A stretch of 64,000 nt of DNA from Virgisporangium aurantiacum (GTDB lineage Bacteria > Actinomycetota > Actinomycetes > Mycobacteriales > Micromonosporaceae). Below are positions 7,942-15,943 of the stretch, piece by piece. A program made the position numbers and the translations under genes. Each line of letters opens with the position of its first letter. Position 1 is the stretch's first letter. The stretch is from positions 1 through 64,000 of the forward strand of contig NZ_BOPG01000029.1 in the NCBI RefSeq assembly GCF_016863635.1, in the 5' to 3' direction. The notes beneath the pieces are model-generated. The model had not been told where the DNA came from, did not search any database, and worked only from the letters and a program-made list of their open reading frames with translations.

Positions 7942-9713
7942 GGCGCGAGATCGGGTACGGCGTGGCGGCGCTGCGGCGCCGTCCCCTCTGCGCCCTCCTC
8001 GCGTGGTCGGTTCCCGAAGCGGTGCCCGCGGCCGTGTCCGGGCTGGTCGTGGCCCGTGCGGTGGACGCCGGGTTCCTCGCCGGCCGCCCGGTGGTCGGGC
8101 TCGGCTGGTTGGCCGTCACGCTGCTCGCGGCCGGTGTGGGCGCCGTCGGCTCGCGTCAGGTGTACCGGCGGCTGGGCGACCTCGTCGAACCCTTCCGCGA
8201 CGGCCTGGTCCGCCGCGTGGTGACCGGCGCGTTGCGCGCCGGTGTGGCCGGCCGGCCGGACGACGGGGCGCTGGCGCGGCTCACCCGCCAGGTCGAGATC
8301 GTCCGGGACACGTACGCGGGGTTGCTCGTCGTCCTCCGGGGCTTCGTGGTGACGGTCGTCGCCGTGGTCGCCGGCCTGCTCAGCGTCGCGCCGGTCGTGG
8401 CGCTGCTCGTGCTGCCGCCGTTCGTCGTCGGTGTGGGGCTGTTCGTGGCGACGCTCGGCGTGGCCGCGACCCGCCAGCGCGCCGCGGTGCACGCCGACGA
8501 GCGGCTGGCCACCGCCGCCGGCGCGGTGTTCGCCGGTGTCCGCGACGTGGTCGCCGCCGGCACCGAGGAGCACGCCGCGGGTCTGGTGACCGGACCGGTC
8601 CGGGCCCAGGCCGACGCCGAGCGGGCGCTGGCCACGGCGACGGCGTTGCGCACCCTGTGCTTCGCGGTCGGTGGCTGGCTGCCGCTCGTCGTCCTGCTCG
8701 CGGCCGGCCCGTGGCTGATCGCCCGCGGCACGACGGCCGGGCAACTGCTGGGCGGGCTGACCTACGTCCTGGTGGCCCTGCACCCGGTGCTGGGCACGCT
8801 CATGTCCGGCCTGGGCGGCAGCGGCCTCCGGTACGTGGTGACGCTGGGCCGCATTCTGGACGCGTCCGGCGAACCCGCGCCTCACCGCGATCCGGCCCGG
8901 CCCGGCTCCGGGTTGTCGGCGCCCGGCCTTTCGGCGGACGGCCTTTCGGTGGACGGGCTCAGCTTCGCCTACGGACCGCACGCGGAACCGGTACTGCGCG
9001 ACTTCACGCTCACCGTGCCCCGGGGCGACCACCTCACGATCGTGGGCCCCAGCGGCATCGGCAAATCCACCCTCGCCGGGCTGCTCTGCGGCCTGCTGCG
9101 CCCCGACACCGGCACCGTGTGCCTCGACGGGACGCCGGTGACCGCGCTGACCCCCGCCGACCTGGCGGACCGGCGGGTCCTGATCCCGCAGGAGGCGTAC
9201 GTCTTCACCGGGACGGTGTGGGACAACCTCGTCTACCTGCGTCCCGACGCCCACCCGGTGGCCGTGCTCGACGCGATCGACGCGCTGGGCGCCGACGCGC
9301 TGGTCGCCCGGCTGGGTGGGCTGGGTGCCGAGGTGCATCCGGGTGACCTGTCGGCCGGCGAGCGGCAGATCCTCGCGCTGGTGCGGGCGTACCTGTCGCC
9401 CGCGCCGCTGGTGGTGCTCGACGAGGCGACCTGCCACCTCGACCCGGCGGCGGAGCGTCGGGCGGAGGAGGCGTTCGCCACCCGGGGCGGAACGCTGGTG
9501 GTGATCGCGCACCGGATCAGTTCGGCGCTGCGCGCGTCACGTGTTCTTGTTCTCGACGGAAACACCGCGACCTGCGGTGACCACGCCGCCGTGACCGCGG
9601 CCTCGCCGCTCTACCGGGAGCTGCTTGGCCACTGGGACGCCCGGCCCGAACAAGCGACGATCCCGGGCGGGTGTCGGTCGTCCGGGATCGCGCTGGTACC
9701 TCCAGGATACTGA
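7938..9713 (+). CDS. ABC exporter half-transporter 2 (RamB/AmfA-like)
   Basis: A 591-residue fused permease/ATPase, partner of the preceding gene by 4-bp overlap. The membrane domain occupies about residues 15-300. The ATPase carries Walker A GPSGIGKS, Walker B PLVVLDEATCHLD and the H-loop in IAHRIS. Its signature is LSAGERQIL, with Ala for the first Gly of the classical LSGGQ, which may make one ATP site less active, as in many heterodimeric exporters. A linker before the ATPase repeats the word GLS (GLSAPGLSADGLSVDGLS), encoded by imperfect 15-bp DNA repeats. The last 20 codons overlap a stem-loop. Export of the lanthipeptide is inferred from context. Confidence 0.9.
   Translation: MRREIGYGVAALRRRPLCALLAWSVPEAVPAAVSGLVVARAVDAGFLAGRPVVGLGWLAVTLLAAGVGAVGSRQVYRRLGDLVEPFRDGLVRRVVTGALRAGVAGRPDDGALARLTRQVEIVRDTYAGLLVVLRGFVVTVVAVVAGLLSVAPVVALLVLPPFVVGVGLFVATLGVAATRQRAAVHADERLATAAGAVFAGVRDVVAAGTEEHAAGLVTGPVRAQADAERALATATALRTLCFAVGGWLPLVVLLAAGPWLIARGTTAGQLLGGLTYVLVALHPVLGTLMSGLGGSGLRYVVTLGRILDASGEPAPHRDPARPGSGLSAPGLSADGLSVDGLSFAYGPHAEPVLRDFTLTVPRGDHLTIVGPSGIGKSTLAGLLCGLLRPDTGTVCLDGTPVTALTPADLADRRVLIPQEAYVFTGTVWDNLVYLRPDAHPVAVLDAIDALGADALVARLGGLGAEVHPGDLSAGERQILALVRAYLSPAPLVVLDEATCHLDPAAERRAEEAFATRGGTLVVIAHRISSALRASRVLVLDGNTATCGDHAAVTAASPLYRELLGHWDARPEQATIPGGCRSSGIALVPPGY
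9658..9690 (+). terminator. Stem-loop at the end of the exporter gene
   Basis: CGATCCCGG (9658-9666) pairs with CCGGGATCG (9682-9690) around a 15-nt loop, just before the stop at 9713. It sits between convergent genes and could end transcription of the lanthipeptide operon, although it lies inside the coding sequence. Confidence 0.4.
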
Positions 9714-9759
9714 GCGATGCCCCGGGGCCGGCTCGTCCGATCAGGTGGTCCCCATCGAC

Positions 9760-10419
9760 TCAGATCCATCCGTCCCGGCGGGCCCGGTTGATCGCCTGGA
9801 GGCGGTTGCGCGCTCCGGTCTTGACGTTGATGCGCGACAGGCAGTTGCGGACGGTCCCGACCGCCAGGAACAGCCGGTTCGCGATCTCCCGCGCCCCGGC
9901 ACCCTCGGCGGCGAGCGCGAGCACGGCCCGCTCGCGGTGGGTGAGCGGGTTTCCCGGTTCGGTGAGAACCGACAGCACGAGTTCCGGGTCGATCACCGGA
10001 TGTCCGTTGGCGAGGCTCCGCACCGCCGAGAGCAGATGTTCGGGGGACGCCTTGCGGGTCACGAATCCCACCGAGCACAGCACTTCTCTGTCGGCTTTCG
10101 CCAGCAGGTCGCACCGGGCGTTCTCGAGCACGATGAGCGAACGGCAGTTCGGCAGCGTCCGGCACAGGTTGATCGCGTCCTGCAGCGGGTCCGCGTCGGG
10201 TCCGGTGTCCGGCGCCGTGCCGGCTGTGGCGCCCGGTTCGGGACGCAGCACCGCGAGATCGAGCACGTTCACGTCGGGACGGCGTGAACGTGCCGTGCGC
10301 ACGACAGCCCGCCGGTCGGACACCTCCGCGATCACCTCGATGTCCGCTTCGCGCTGCAACAACGCTGCGATTGCACCGCAGAACAGGGGCGTGTCCTGTG
10401 CGACGAGTACGTGTATCAC
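9760..10419 (-). CDS. RamR/AmfR-like NarL-family response regulator
   Basis: A 219-residue regulator with an N-terminal receiver (1-120) and a C-terminal LuxR-type HTH (about 155-215; THRERAVLALAAEGAGAREIA then TVRNCLSRI). The probable phospho-acceptor Asp lies in VLDLAV and a Lys in VTRKAS, but the first acidic-pocket residue is missing (VAQD where VDD is usual), so phosphorylation may be weak or absent. No histidine kinase gene is nearby, so it is an orphan, like RamR, which activates the ramCSAB operon. It faces the lanthipeptide operon convergently. GTG 10419 is chosen because GAGGAAA lies five bases upstream and the receiver begins there; the longer frame has no similar signal. Confidence 0.85.
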   Translation of the reverse strand: MIHVLVAQDTPLFCGAIAALLQREADIEVIAEVSDRRAVVRTARSRRPDVNVLDLAVLRPEPGATAGTAPDTGPDADPLQDAINLCRTLPNCRSLIVLENARCDLLAKADREVLCSVGFVTRKASPEHLLSAVRSLANGHPVIDPELVLSVLTEPGNPLTHRERAVLALAAEGAGAREIANRLFLAVGTVRNCLSRINVKTGARNRLQAINRARRDGWI

Positions 10420-10539
10420 GACGTTTCCTCGGCGGTGATCGGGGTATTTCTCGGCCAGAGTGTGTTTCGTGCCCGCACGTACCCCAACCACGCTCCGCCC
10501 ATCCGTCCTGGAATTCCCGCGTGACGCGCATCCCGGCAA

Positions 10540-12018
10540 TCACCCTGCGAAGCCGATATCGGACGCGTGTGCGGCCGTGCCTTCTTCCTGGAGCAGGACG
10601 AGGAGTTCGTCGATGTGTTCGGCGCGGGTCAGCACGCTGTTGACGTTGATCCGCAGGACCCGCCGACCGTCCAGCACGGTGGTGGCCAGCCAGGCTCGAC
10701 CGCCGCGTTCGATCCGCTGCTGCAGCCGTTGCTGGAGTTCGTCCTGCACCGGACCGGGGGCGTCGCGCAGGCGGCCGGGAAGGAACCGCGCGCAGCACAC
10801 CGCGGTCTGCACCGCACCGAGCACCTCGAAGTCCGCCATGGCGGACAGGCGGGTGGCGAGGCGACGGGTCAGCGAGACCTGCCGGTCGATGATCTCGGCG
10901 TAGCCGCGCCGGCCGAGCCGCGACAGGGCGGCCGACAGTTTCAGCGCGTTGCCCCGGCGCGTGCCGAGCTGGCCGTAGCGGAAGAAGTCGAGGCCGCCGT
11001 CGTCGTCATCGCGCCGCTCGTCCAGATACTCGGGCGTGCAGTCGAACGCGGAGCGCAGGCCGGCTCTGCCGTGCCGGGTGAGCAGGGCGCCGCAGGAGAA
11101 CGGCACGAACAACCATTTGTGCGGATCGAGGGTGACCGAGTCGGCCCGCTCGATCCCGTGGAGGAGCGCACCGTGCATCGCCGAGAACGCCAGCGCGCCT
11201 CCGTAGGCCGCGTCGACGTGGTACCACAGGCCGTACTCGGCGGCGAGGTCGGCAAGGCCGTCGAGCGGGTCGATCGCGCCGGTCGAGGTCGATCCGGCGA
11301 TGCCCACGATCGCGGCCGGACGGTGACCGCGCGCGAGGTCGGCCTCGATCGCCGCGCGCAGCTCGTCGAGACGGATCCGGAAGGACGTGTCGGTGTCGAC
11401 GGTGTGCAGGTTGTCCCGGCCGATGCCGAGGATGTCCACGCCGCGCCGCAGTGAGTAGTGCCCCTGTTCGGAGGCGTACACCCGGATCGGCGCACCGGAC
11501 CCGGCGAGACCGGCGTGCGCGGCACGTCGCACCGCCCGGTCCCGGGCGCACTTCAGCGCGATCAGGTTCGCCTCCGAGCCGCCGCTGGTCAACGTGCCGA
11601 AGCCGCCCTCGGGCTGGCCGATCACCTCGCCGAGCCACCCGAGCACCACCGACTCCAGCGCGCTGACCGACGGCGACTGGCGCCATGCCGCACCGTTCTG
11701 GTTCAGCGCCGCGCACAGCGCGTCCACCCACACCGCGACCGGCAGCGGCGCCGGATTGAACAGCCCGAAATACCGTGGACTGGAGATGGTCATGGCGTGC
11801 GGCACGACCTTCCGCCGCAACGCGTCCAGTACGTCCATCGGATCGCTGCCCTCGACCGGCATCGCGGCGCCCAGCAATGTGGTCAACTCTGCCGGCGTCG
11901 CCGGCGGACACACGGGTGCCTCGTCGAGGCCACGCACGTAGTCGCTGATCATTCCGGTCATCGCGGCGCCGAGGTCGGCGTGCTCGTCGGCCATGGCCGA
12001 GGCGCTGAACTCCACCAT
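10540..12018 (-). CDS. PLP-dependent amino acid decarboxylase (group II)
   Basis: About 492 residues of the group II decarboxylase family (aromatic L-amino acid, glutamate, diaminobutyrate and related decarboxylases). TSGGSEANL, HVDAAYGG and the PLP lysine in LDPHKWLF (about residue 301) are all present, so the enzyme should release CO2 from an amino acid to give an amine. Substrate cannot be assigned by eye. ATG 12018 is a tentative start; ATG 12048 and ATG 11994 are alternatives, and the strong homology begins near residue 20. The gene is divergent from a LysR gene 74 bp away, the usual arrangement for a regulator controlling its neighbour. Confidence 0.85.
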   Translation of the reverse strand: MVEFSASAMADEHADLGAAMTGMISDYVRGLDEAPVCPPATPAELTTLLGAAMPVEGSDPMDVLDALRRKVVPHAMTISSPRYFGLFNPAPLPVAVWVDALCAALNQNGAAWRQSPSVSALESVVLGWLGEVIGQPEGGFGTLTSGGSEANLIALKCARDRAVRRAAHAGLAGSGAPIRVYASEQGHYSLRRGVDILGIGRDNLHTVDTDTSFRIRLDELRAAIEADLARGHRPAAIVGIAGSTSTGAIDPLDGLADLAAEYGLWYHVDAAYGGALAFSAMHGALLHGIERADSVTLDPHKWLFVPFSCGALLTRHGRAGLRSAFDCTPEYLDERRDDDDGGLDFFRYGQLGTRRGNALKLSAALSRLGRRGYAEIIDRQVSLTRRLATRLSAMADFEVLGAVQTAVCCARFLPGRLRDAPGPVQDELQQRLQQRIERGGRAWLATTVLDGRRVLRINVNSVLTRAEHIDELLVLLQEEGTAAHASDIGFAG

Positions 12019-12079
12019 GCCGCCCAGCCTCGCCGCGACCACGACCATCGGGTAGCGGGCAGCTGCCGATGCCCGGCCA

Positions 12080-12091
12080 TAGGATCCTCCG
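12080..12091 (+). promoter_or_regulatory. Leaderless -10 element before the LysR gene
   Basis: TAGGAT at 12080-12085 ends six bases before ATG 12092, with no ribosome-binding site. This is the usual actinobacterial leaderless layout, where transcription begins at the start codon. It supports this start. Confidence 0.55.
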
Positions 12092-12991
12092 ATGGGTGTG
12101 TCTCTGGAGGACCTGCGGGTGTTCCGCTCGGTGGCGGCGGCCGGCAGCTTCGGCCAGGGCGCGGCCCGGCTGCACCTGAGCCAACCCACGGTCAGCGACC
12201 GGATGGCCCGGCTGGAACGCGACCTCGGCGTCCGGTTGTTCCTGCGCGGCAGCCGGGGCGTGCGGCTGACCCGGGCCGGCGTGCGGTTGCTTCCCTACGC
12301 GCAGCGCTGCCTCGCGCTCGCCGACGAGGCGGTCGCCGCGGTCCGGGCCGAGGACGCGCCACCCGCGGTCCGGGTAGCCATGCACGCCAGCTTCACAGCC
12401 GGCCTGCTCCCGGTGGTGCTGGCCGCGCTGGCACCACTCGAACGCGCGATCAGCAGCACCGACGCGCACAGCGAGGAGATCATCGACCGGCTCACCGACG
12501 GAACCCTCGACGCCGGAATCGTCGTGCCCGTCGCACACCCGAGCACGATCGCCGTCGTACCGTTCCGCACCGACCCGATGATCTGCGTCGCGCACCCCGA
12601 CCATCCACTCGCCGGCCACAGCGAGCTGACCGTCGCCGACCTCGCCCGGACCACGATCGCCCTGACGGCCTGGGGCCACGGCGCCGAACGGTTCCTCACC
12701 CTGTTGCGTACCGTGCCCATTCCCGCGCATCACCTGCACACCGTCTCGACGGCCGAGGCCGCGGCCGCGCTGGCCCGCCGCCGCTCGCACGTCGGCGTGC
12801 TGCCGCGCGTCACCATCGCCCCCGACCTGGCCGCCGGCACCCTGGTCGAAGTCCCAGTGGGCGACCTGCCGGACTGGCCGGTCACCCTCGCACTGGCCTA
12901 CCGCGCGGCCGAGGCATCGAACCCACCGATCCACGCACTGCGCACCCACCTGTTGCCCATCGACGTCGGTAAGATTGCGGAGTGTCGATGA
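12092..12991 (+). CDS. LysR-family transcriptional regulator
   Basis: A 299-residue LysR regulator. The N-terminal winged HTH (1-60) carries FRSVAAAGSFGQGAARLHLSQ in shorter recognisable pieces: AAAGSF, then LSQPTVSDRMARLERDLG, then LFLRG. The rest is a periplasmic-binding-protein-like effector domain. It is transcribed divergently from the PLP decarboxylase and probably controls it. The effector is unknown. Its last nine bases overlap the next gene start, and the -10 of that gene lies inside its 3' end. Start chosen from the leaderless promoter signature. Confidence 0.9.
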   Translation: MGVSLEDLRVFRSVAAAGSFGQGAARLHLSQPTVSDRMARLERDLGVRLFLRGSRGVRLTRAGVRLLPYAQRCLALADEAVAAVRAEDAPPAVRVAMHASFTAGLLPVVLAALAPLERAISSTDAHSEEIIDRLTDGTLDAGIVVPVAHPSTIAVVPFRTDPMICVAHPDHPLAGHSELTVADLARTTIALTAWGHGAERFLTLLRTVPIPAHHLHTVSTAEAAAALARRRSHVGVLPRVTIAPDLAAGTLVEVPVGDLPDWPVTLALAYRAAEASNPPIHALRTHLLPIDVGKIAECR

Positions 12992-13545
12992 AGCGCGTGT
13001 TTTCCGTTGCCGCGATGGCTGTTCTCCTGCTGACTTTCGCCGGGCCGGCGTCAGCTGCGCCGATCGCCCGAGAGAGCTTCGAAGCCGGCTTCGGCCCGTG
13101 GGTACCGGACACCGACGGGCGGGCGCCCACGTCCAGCGTCACGCTCTCGACCGACCAGGCATACGACGGCGTTCGCAGCGTCCGGATCTTCATGGACGGC
13201 CGGAAGGACGACGGCACGAGCTGGGTGGAGGCGCAGTTCGTCGGCCCGCCGATGAGGCAGGTCCGGGTCAACCTCTCGTTCCAGTTGTGGAGTCCCGGCT
13301 CCGGCGCGGCGGGTGGGTGGCTGGTGGTGGGCTTCGCCGGAACCGGCGATCCGGAGGTCGAGACCGACTTCACCCGGATCGGCTACACCGACGTCGTGGC
13401 CGGCTGGCGGCCGTACCAGGCGGGCTGGACATTCCGCACCGACGCCACCGGGCGGTTCCGGGTGGCGCTCGGCACGTCGGTGATCTGGGAAGTGCAGAAG
13501 GCACACCACATCGACGCCGTCAGGGTGGACCTCGTGACCGTGTGA
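12982..13545 (+). CDS. Secreted beta-sandwich-like protein 1
   Basis: A 187-residue protein with a clear Sec signal peptide (about 1-26, ending PASAA) and a mature part that looks like an all-beta carbohydrate-binding or jelly-roll domain: ESFEAGFGPWVPDTDG at the front, alternating strands, and VxFxLW and IW motifs. It lacks catalytic motifs that I recognise. TAAGAT at 12970-12975 lies six bases before GTG 12982, indicating a leaderless transcript starting inside the LysR gene; ATG 12988 is an alternative. It is clearly paralogous to the next gene (about half of the mature residues match by eye). Role unknown. Confidence 0.75.
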   Translation: MSMKRVFSVAAMAVLLLTFAGPASAAPIARESFEAGFGPWVPDTDGRAPTSSVTLSTDQAYDGVRSVRIFMDGRKDDGTSWVEAQFVGPPMRQVRVNLSFQLWSPGSGAAGGWLVVGFAGTGDPEVETDFTRIGYTDVVAGWRPYQAGWTFRTDATGRFRVALGTSVIWEVQKAHHIDAVRVDLVTV

Positions 13546-13623
13546 ACGGCACGGTGCAATCGGTCTGCAATCACCGCTCGTAGCCTTCGACCGACCGTAG
13601 CAGCGGCGAGTCGAGGAGGCCGG

Positions 13624-14232
13624 GTGTCCAGGTACAGGTCCGCGATGCTCATTCTGGGTGCGTTCGTCAGTGCGGTGCTGTCCGCGCCGGCCACGGCCGC
13701 CGTGTCGGCTCCGCCGGCCGCCGTGCCGGTTGCCGCAGTCGCGGTGCCGGAGAGTTTCGAGACCGGCTTCGGCGGCTGGGTGCCCGACACCGACGGCCTG
13801 GCTCCGGCCTGGAGCATCAAACGGTCGACCGATCAGGCCCACGACGGCGCCTACAGCCTCCGCTTCTTCACCGACGGCCGACAGGACGACGGAACGACGT
13901 GGGCGGAACGCAAGTTCGCGGTGACGCCGGGAACCACCGTGCGGGTGACGGTCACCTTCTGGCTCTGGAGCGAACACCGGGCGGACTTCAACAACTGGAA
14001 GGTCGTCGCGTCGGCCGGCGTCCGTGATCCCGAGATCGAACGCGACTTCGTGCAGATCGGTCTCACCGACCAGGTTGCCGGCTGGAGCCCCTACCGCATG
14101 ACCAGCACGGTGACCGCCGACGCCAGCGGAACGATCTGGGTCGCGGTCGGCACCAGCGTCCTGTGGGAGTCGGTCCGCCAGTACTTCGTGGATTTCGTCG
14201 GCGTCGAGATCCTGTCAGTCGGCGTGTCGTGA
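13624..14232 (+). CDS. Secreted beta-sandwich-like protein 2, paralogue
   Basis: A 202-residue secreted protein paralogous to the one upstream. The signal peptide is followed by an Ala/Pro/Val-rich spacer absent from copy 1, then the shared block: ESFETGFGGWVPDTDG, STDQAHDG, DGRQDDGT-W-E and RDFVQIGLTDQVAGWSPY. GTG 13624 has GAGGAGG (13613-13619) in front. Two TGCAATC words (13556 and 13566) upstream resemble the half-sites of the inverted repeats described elsewhere in this window, but without the full spacing. The fold resembles CBM4/9-like domains at the ends, which is inference; no function is assigned. Confidence 0.75.
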   Translation: MSRYRSAMLILGAFVSAVLSAPATAAVSAPPAAVPVAAVAVPESFETGFGGWVPDTDGLAPAWSIKRSTDQAHDGAYSLRFFTDGRQDDGTTWAERKFAVTPGTTVRVTVTFWLWSEHRADFNNWKVVASAGVRDPEIERDFVQIGLTDQVAGWSPYRMTSTVTADASGTIWVAVGTSVLWESVRQYFVDFVGVEILSVGVS

Positions 14233-14245
14233 CCGCGACGGTCAC
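14229..14245. terminator. Short hairpin between convergent genes
   Basis: GTGACCG (14229-14235) and CGGTCAC (14239-14245) form a 7-bp stem with a 3-nt loop across the ends of the secreted-protein gene and the opposing HTH gene. It is a candidate bidirectional terminator without T-runs. Confidence 0.4.
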
Positions 14246-15807
14246 GAATGGATCATGTCCCTCTGCAGCAACCAGGCCGCGGTCCGGCGCGCCGAGACGG
14301 GCATCTCGAGCGAATCGCGGATCTGGGTCAGGATCTGCCGGTGCCCGTCCGTGCCGATGCCGTAGGTGAGCCCCTGGATGATGCCCTCGCCGAGATCGGT
14401 CCGGGTCTGTCGCCAGGTGGCGAGCTGAGTGTTGACGATCTCGAGCCAGTCCTTCGCGGGGTAGCGCCCGGGCATATGGGGCGTGGCCCACGCCGCATCG
14501 TGCCGGATATTCGCGTTGAACCCGGGTTCGGCGAGGATGTGGTGGATCAGCGGCCGATGGATGTCGACGTTGAGCTGCGTCAGATTGCGCAGTGCGGCGG
14601 TCGTCGGATAGTTCCGACCCCGCCGGGTCAGATCCGCCTTCGTCTCGTCGAGCAGCACCCGGGCGACCGGGAGCTGGTATGGCGACGCCGCGATCAACAT
14701 GCTCGCGACCATCCGCTGGTCCGGGTTGGCGAGGAACAGCGACTCCTCGACGAGGGTCGCGAGGATCTCGTCGGTCCCCGGCTCCTCGCAGGTCAGTTGG
14801 CTCTGCGCGCGGTTGGCGATACGCCGGCTGACCGACCGGGCGGCGGTCGGTTCGGAGGTCCGCCGGACCGTCCAGATCAGCCGAGCGACCGAGCTGGCCG
14901 GCAGCGCGCGCCGGAGCTTGTCGGCGTGTGACGGCACACCCGTCAACCGGTGCGCCAGGTCGACGACCAACGGAAGCAGCGTGTGGCTGAACTCGAAGTC
15001 GGTCATCGCCGCACCGACGCAGCGAACCAGTTCGCCCCACTCCTCGTCGCGGAAATGCGCCTGGCCGACCTTGCGCACCGCGGCCAACAACGCCCCGTAC
15101 ATCGCCCGCTCGTTGTGCGGGCGGGTGAGCTGGTCCAGCACGTACCGGTTGGCGTCCGGATGGGCCGTCACATCGAGCAGGGACAACGGCTCGATGACGG
15201 CCGGCGCCGTCTGGTCGTCCGCGAGCGCGACGCACGCCGCGACGGCGTGCCGCTGCGCGGCCGGGTGCTCCAGCAGCCGGCTCATCGCTTCCTGCCGCTG
15301 TAGCCAGGCCGTGTTCACCGCGATCACCAGTTCGGCCAGCAGCCGGTCGGCCAGCTCCCGCCAGAGGCGGGGCGGATACAGCTCGAGCTGCGGGCGGGCC
15401 GCGACCAGTTCGGTGAGCCGGCCCCAGTCCCCGCCGGAGAGAACCCCGTCGCCGGTGGCGCGGTCGAGCAGTTCGTACAGCTGATTCCGGTCGACGTCCG
15501 GATCGCCGCGCCCGGTGTCCGGGGTCGCGACGTCGAGCAGCTCGGAGCGCCGCACGGCGTCGTGGACCGTCACCAGCGAGTCCGCCGGCAGTCCCAGCAG
15601 ATGCTCGTACCGGCGGATGGTGGCGCGGCTGGCGGCCAGCGTGCCGTTCTCCCAGCGGGTGATGTGCGACGGCGCGAGCGACGCCATCCCGTCGCAGCGG
15701 AACGCGGCGGCGAACGTCCGACCCGAACGCAGCGCCTCGTTGCCGCCCAGCCGCCGGTTGACCCGCAGCAGCCAGCCCACGTACTGCGTAGCCCTCGTGG
15801 CGGCCAT
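14242..15807 (-). CDS. XRE-type HTH regulator with long helical C-terminus (copy A)
   Basis: About 521 residues. The N-terminal 80 residues carry an XRE-like HTH (FAAAFRC, SHITRWENG, IRRYEHLLGLP). The remaining ~440 residues are leucine/arginine-rich helices without a known catalytic motif, probably ARM/HEAT-like, and could hold a ligand or a partner. It is a paralogue of the gene at 25573-27228: both share WLLRVNRRxG or WMLRVNRRYG, SRWE or TRWE, Y-E-x2-LGLP, a middle DDQTAPAVIEPLSLLDV versus DRRSQIVIEPLVIMDV block and a late AAWxxxHxPGR. ATG 15807 is chosen; GTG 15816 is possible. An inverted repeat (GGTGCG-N10-CGCACC, 15907-15928) lies in the divergent spacer. Confidence 0.75.
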   Translation of the reverse strand: MAATRATQYVGWLLRVNRRLGGNEALRSGRTFAAAFRCDGMASLAPSHITRWENGTLAASRATIRRYEHLLGLPADSLVTVHDAVRRSELLDVATPDTGRGDPDVDRNQLYELLDRATGDGVLSGGDWGRLTELVAARPQLELYPPRLWRELADRLLAELVIAVNTAWLQRQEAMSRLLEHPAAQRHAVAACVALADDQTAPAVIEPLSLLDVTAHPDANRYVLDQLTRPHNERAMYGALLAAVRKVGQAHFRDEEWGELVRCVGAAMTDFEFSHTLLPLVVDLAHRLTGVPSHADKLRRALPASSVARLIWTVRRTSEPTAARSVSRRIANRAQSQLTCEEPGTDEILATLVEESLFLANPDQRMVASMLIAASPYQLPVARVLLDETKADLTRRGRNYPTTAALRNLTQLNVDIHRPLIHHILAEPGFNANIRHDAAWATPHMPGRYPAKDWLEIVNTQLATWRQTRTDLGEGIIQGLTYGIGTDGHRQILTQIRDSLEMPVSARRTAAWLLQRDMIHS

Positions 15808-15906
15808 GCGCCCCACGGTCCGGCAATCGTCGAGATCAAATCAACGTGCCCCCGCCGGCATGACCGAAATCGGATAGTGGCAGGAGCGTCGGTGACCGAT
15901 ACATTC

Positions 15907-15928
15907 GGTGCGCATTCGTGTTCGCACC
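15907..15928. promoter_or_regulatory. Inverted repeat between copy A regulator and SBP gene
   Basis: GGTGCG (15907-15912) and CGCACC (15923-15928) are separated by 10 bp in the 136-bp divergent spacer, directly before the AGGGGG ribosome-binding site of the binding-protein gene. It could be an operator for the adjacent HTH regulator; no other support. Confidence 0.3.
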
Positions 15929-15943
15929 GTGAATAGGGGGCCT

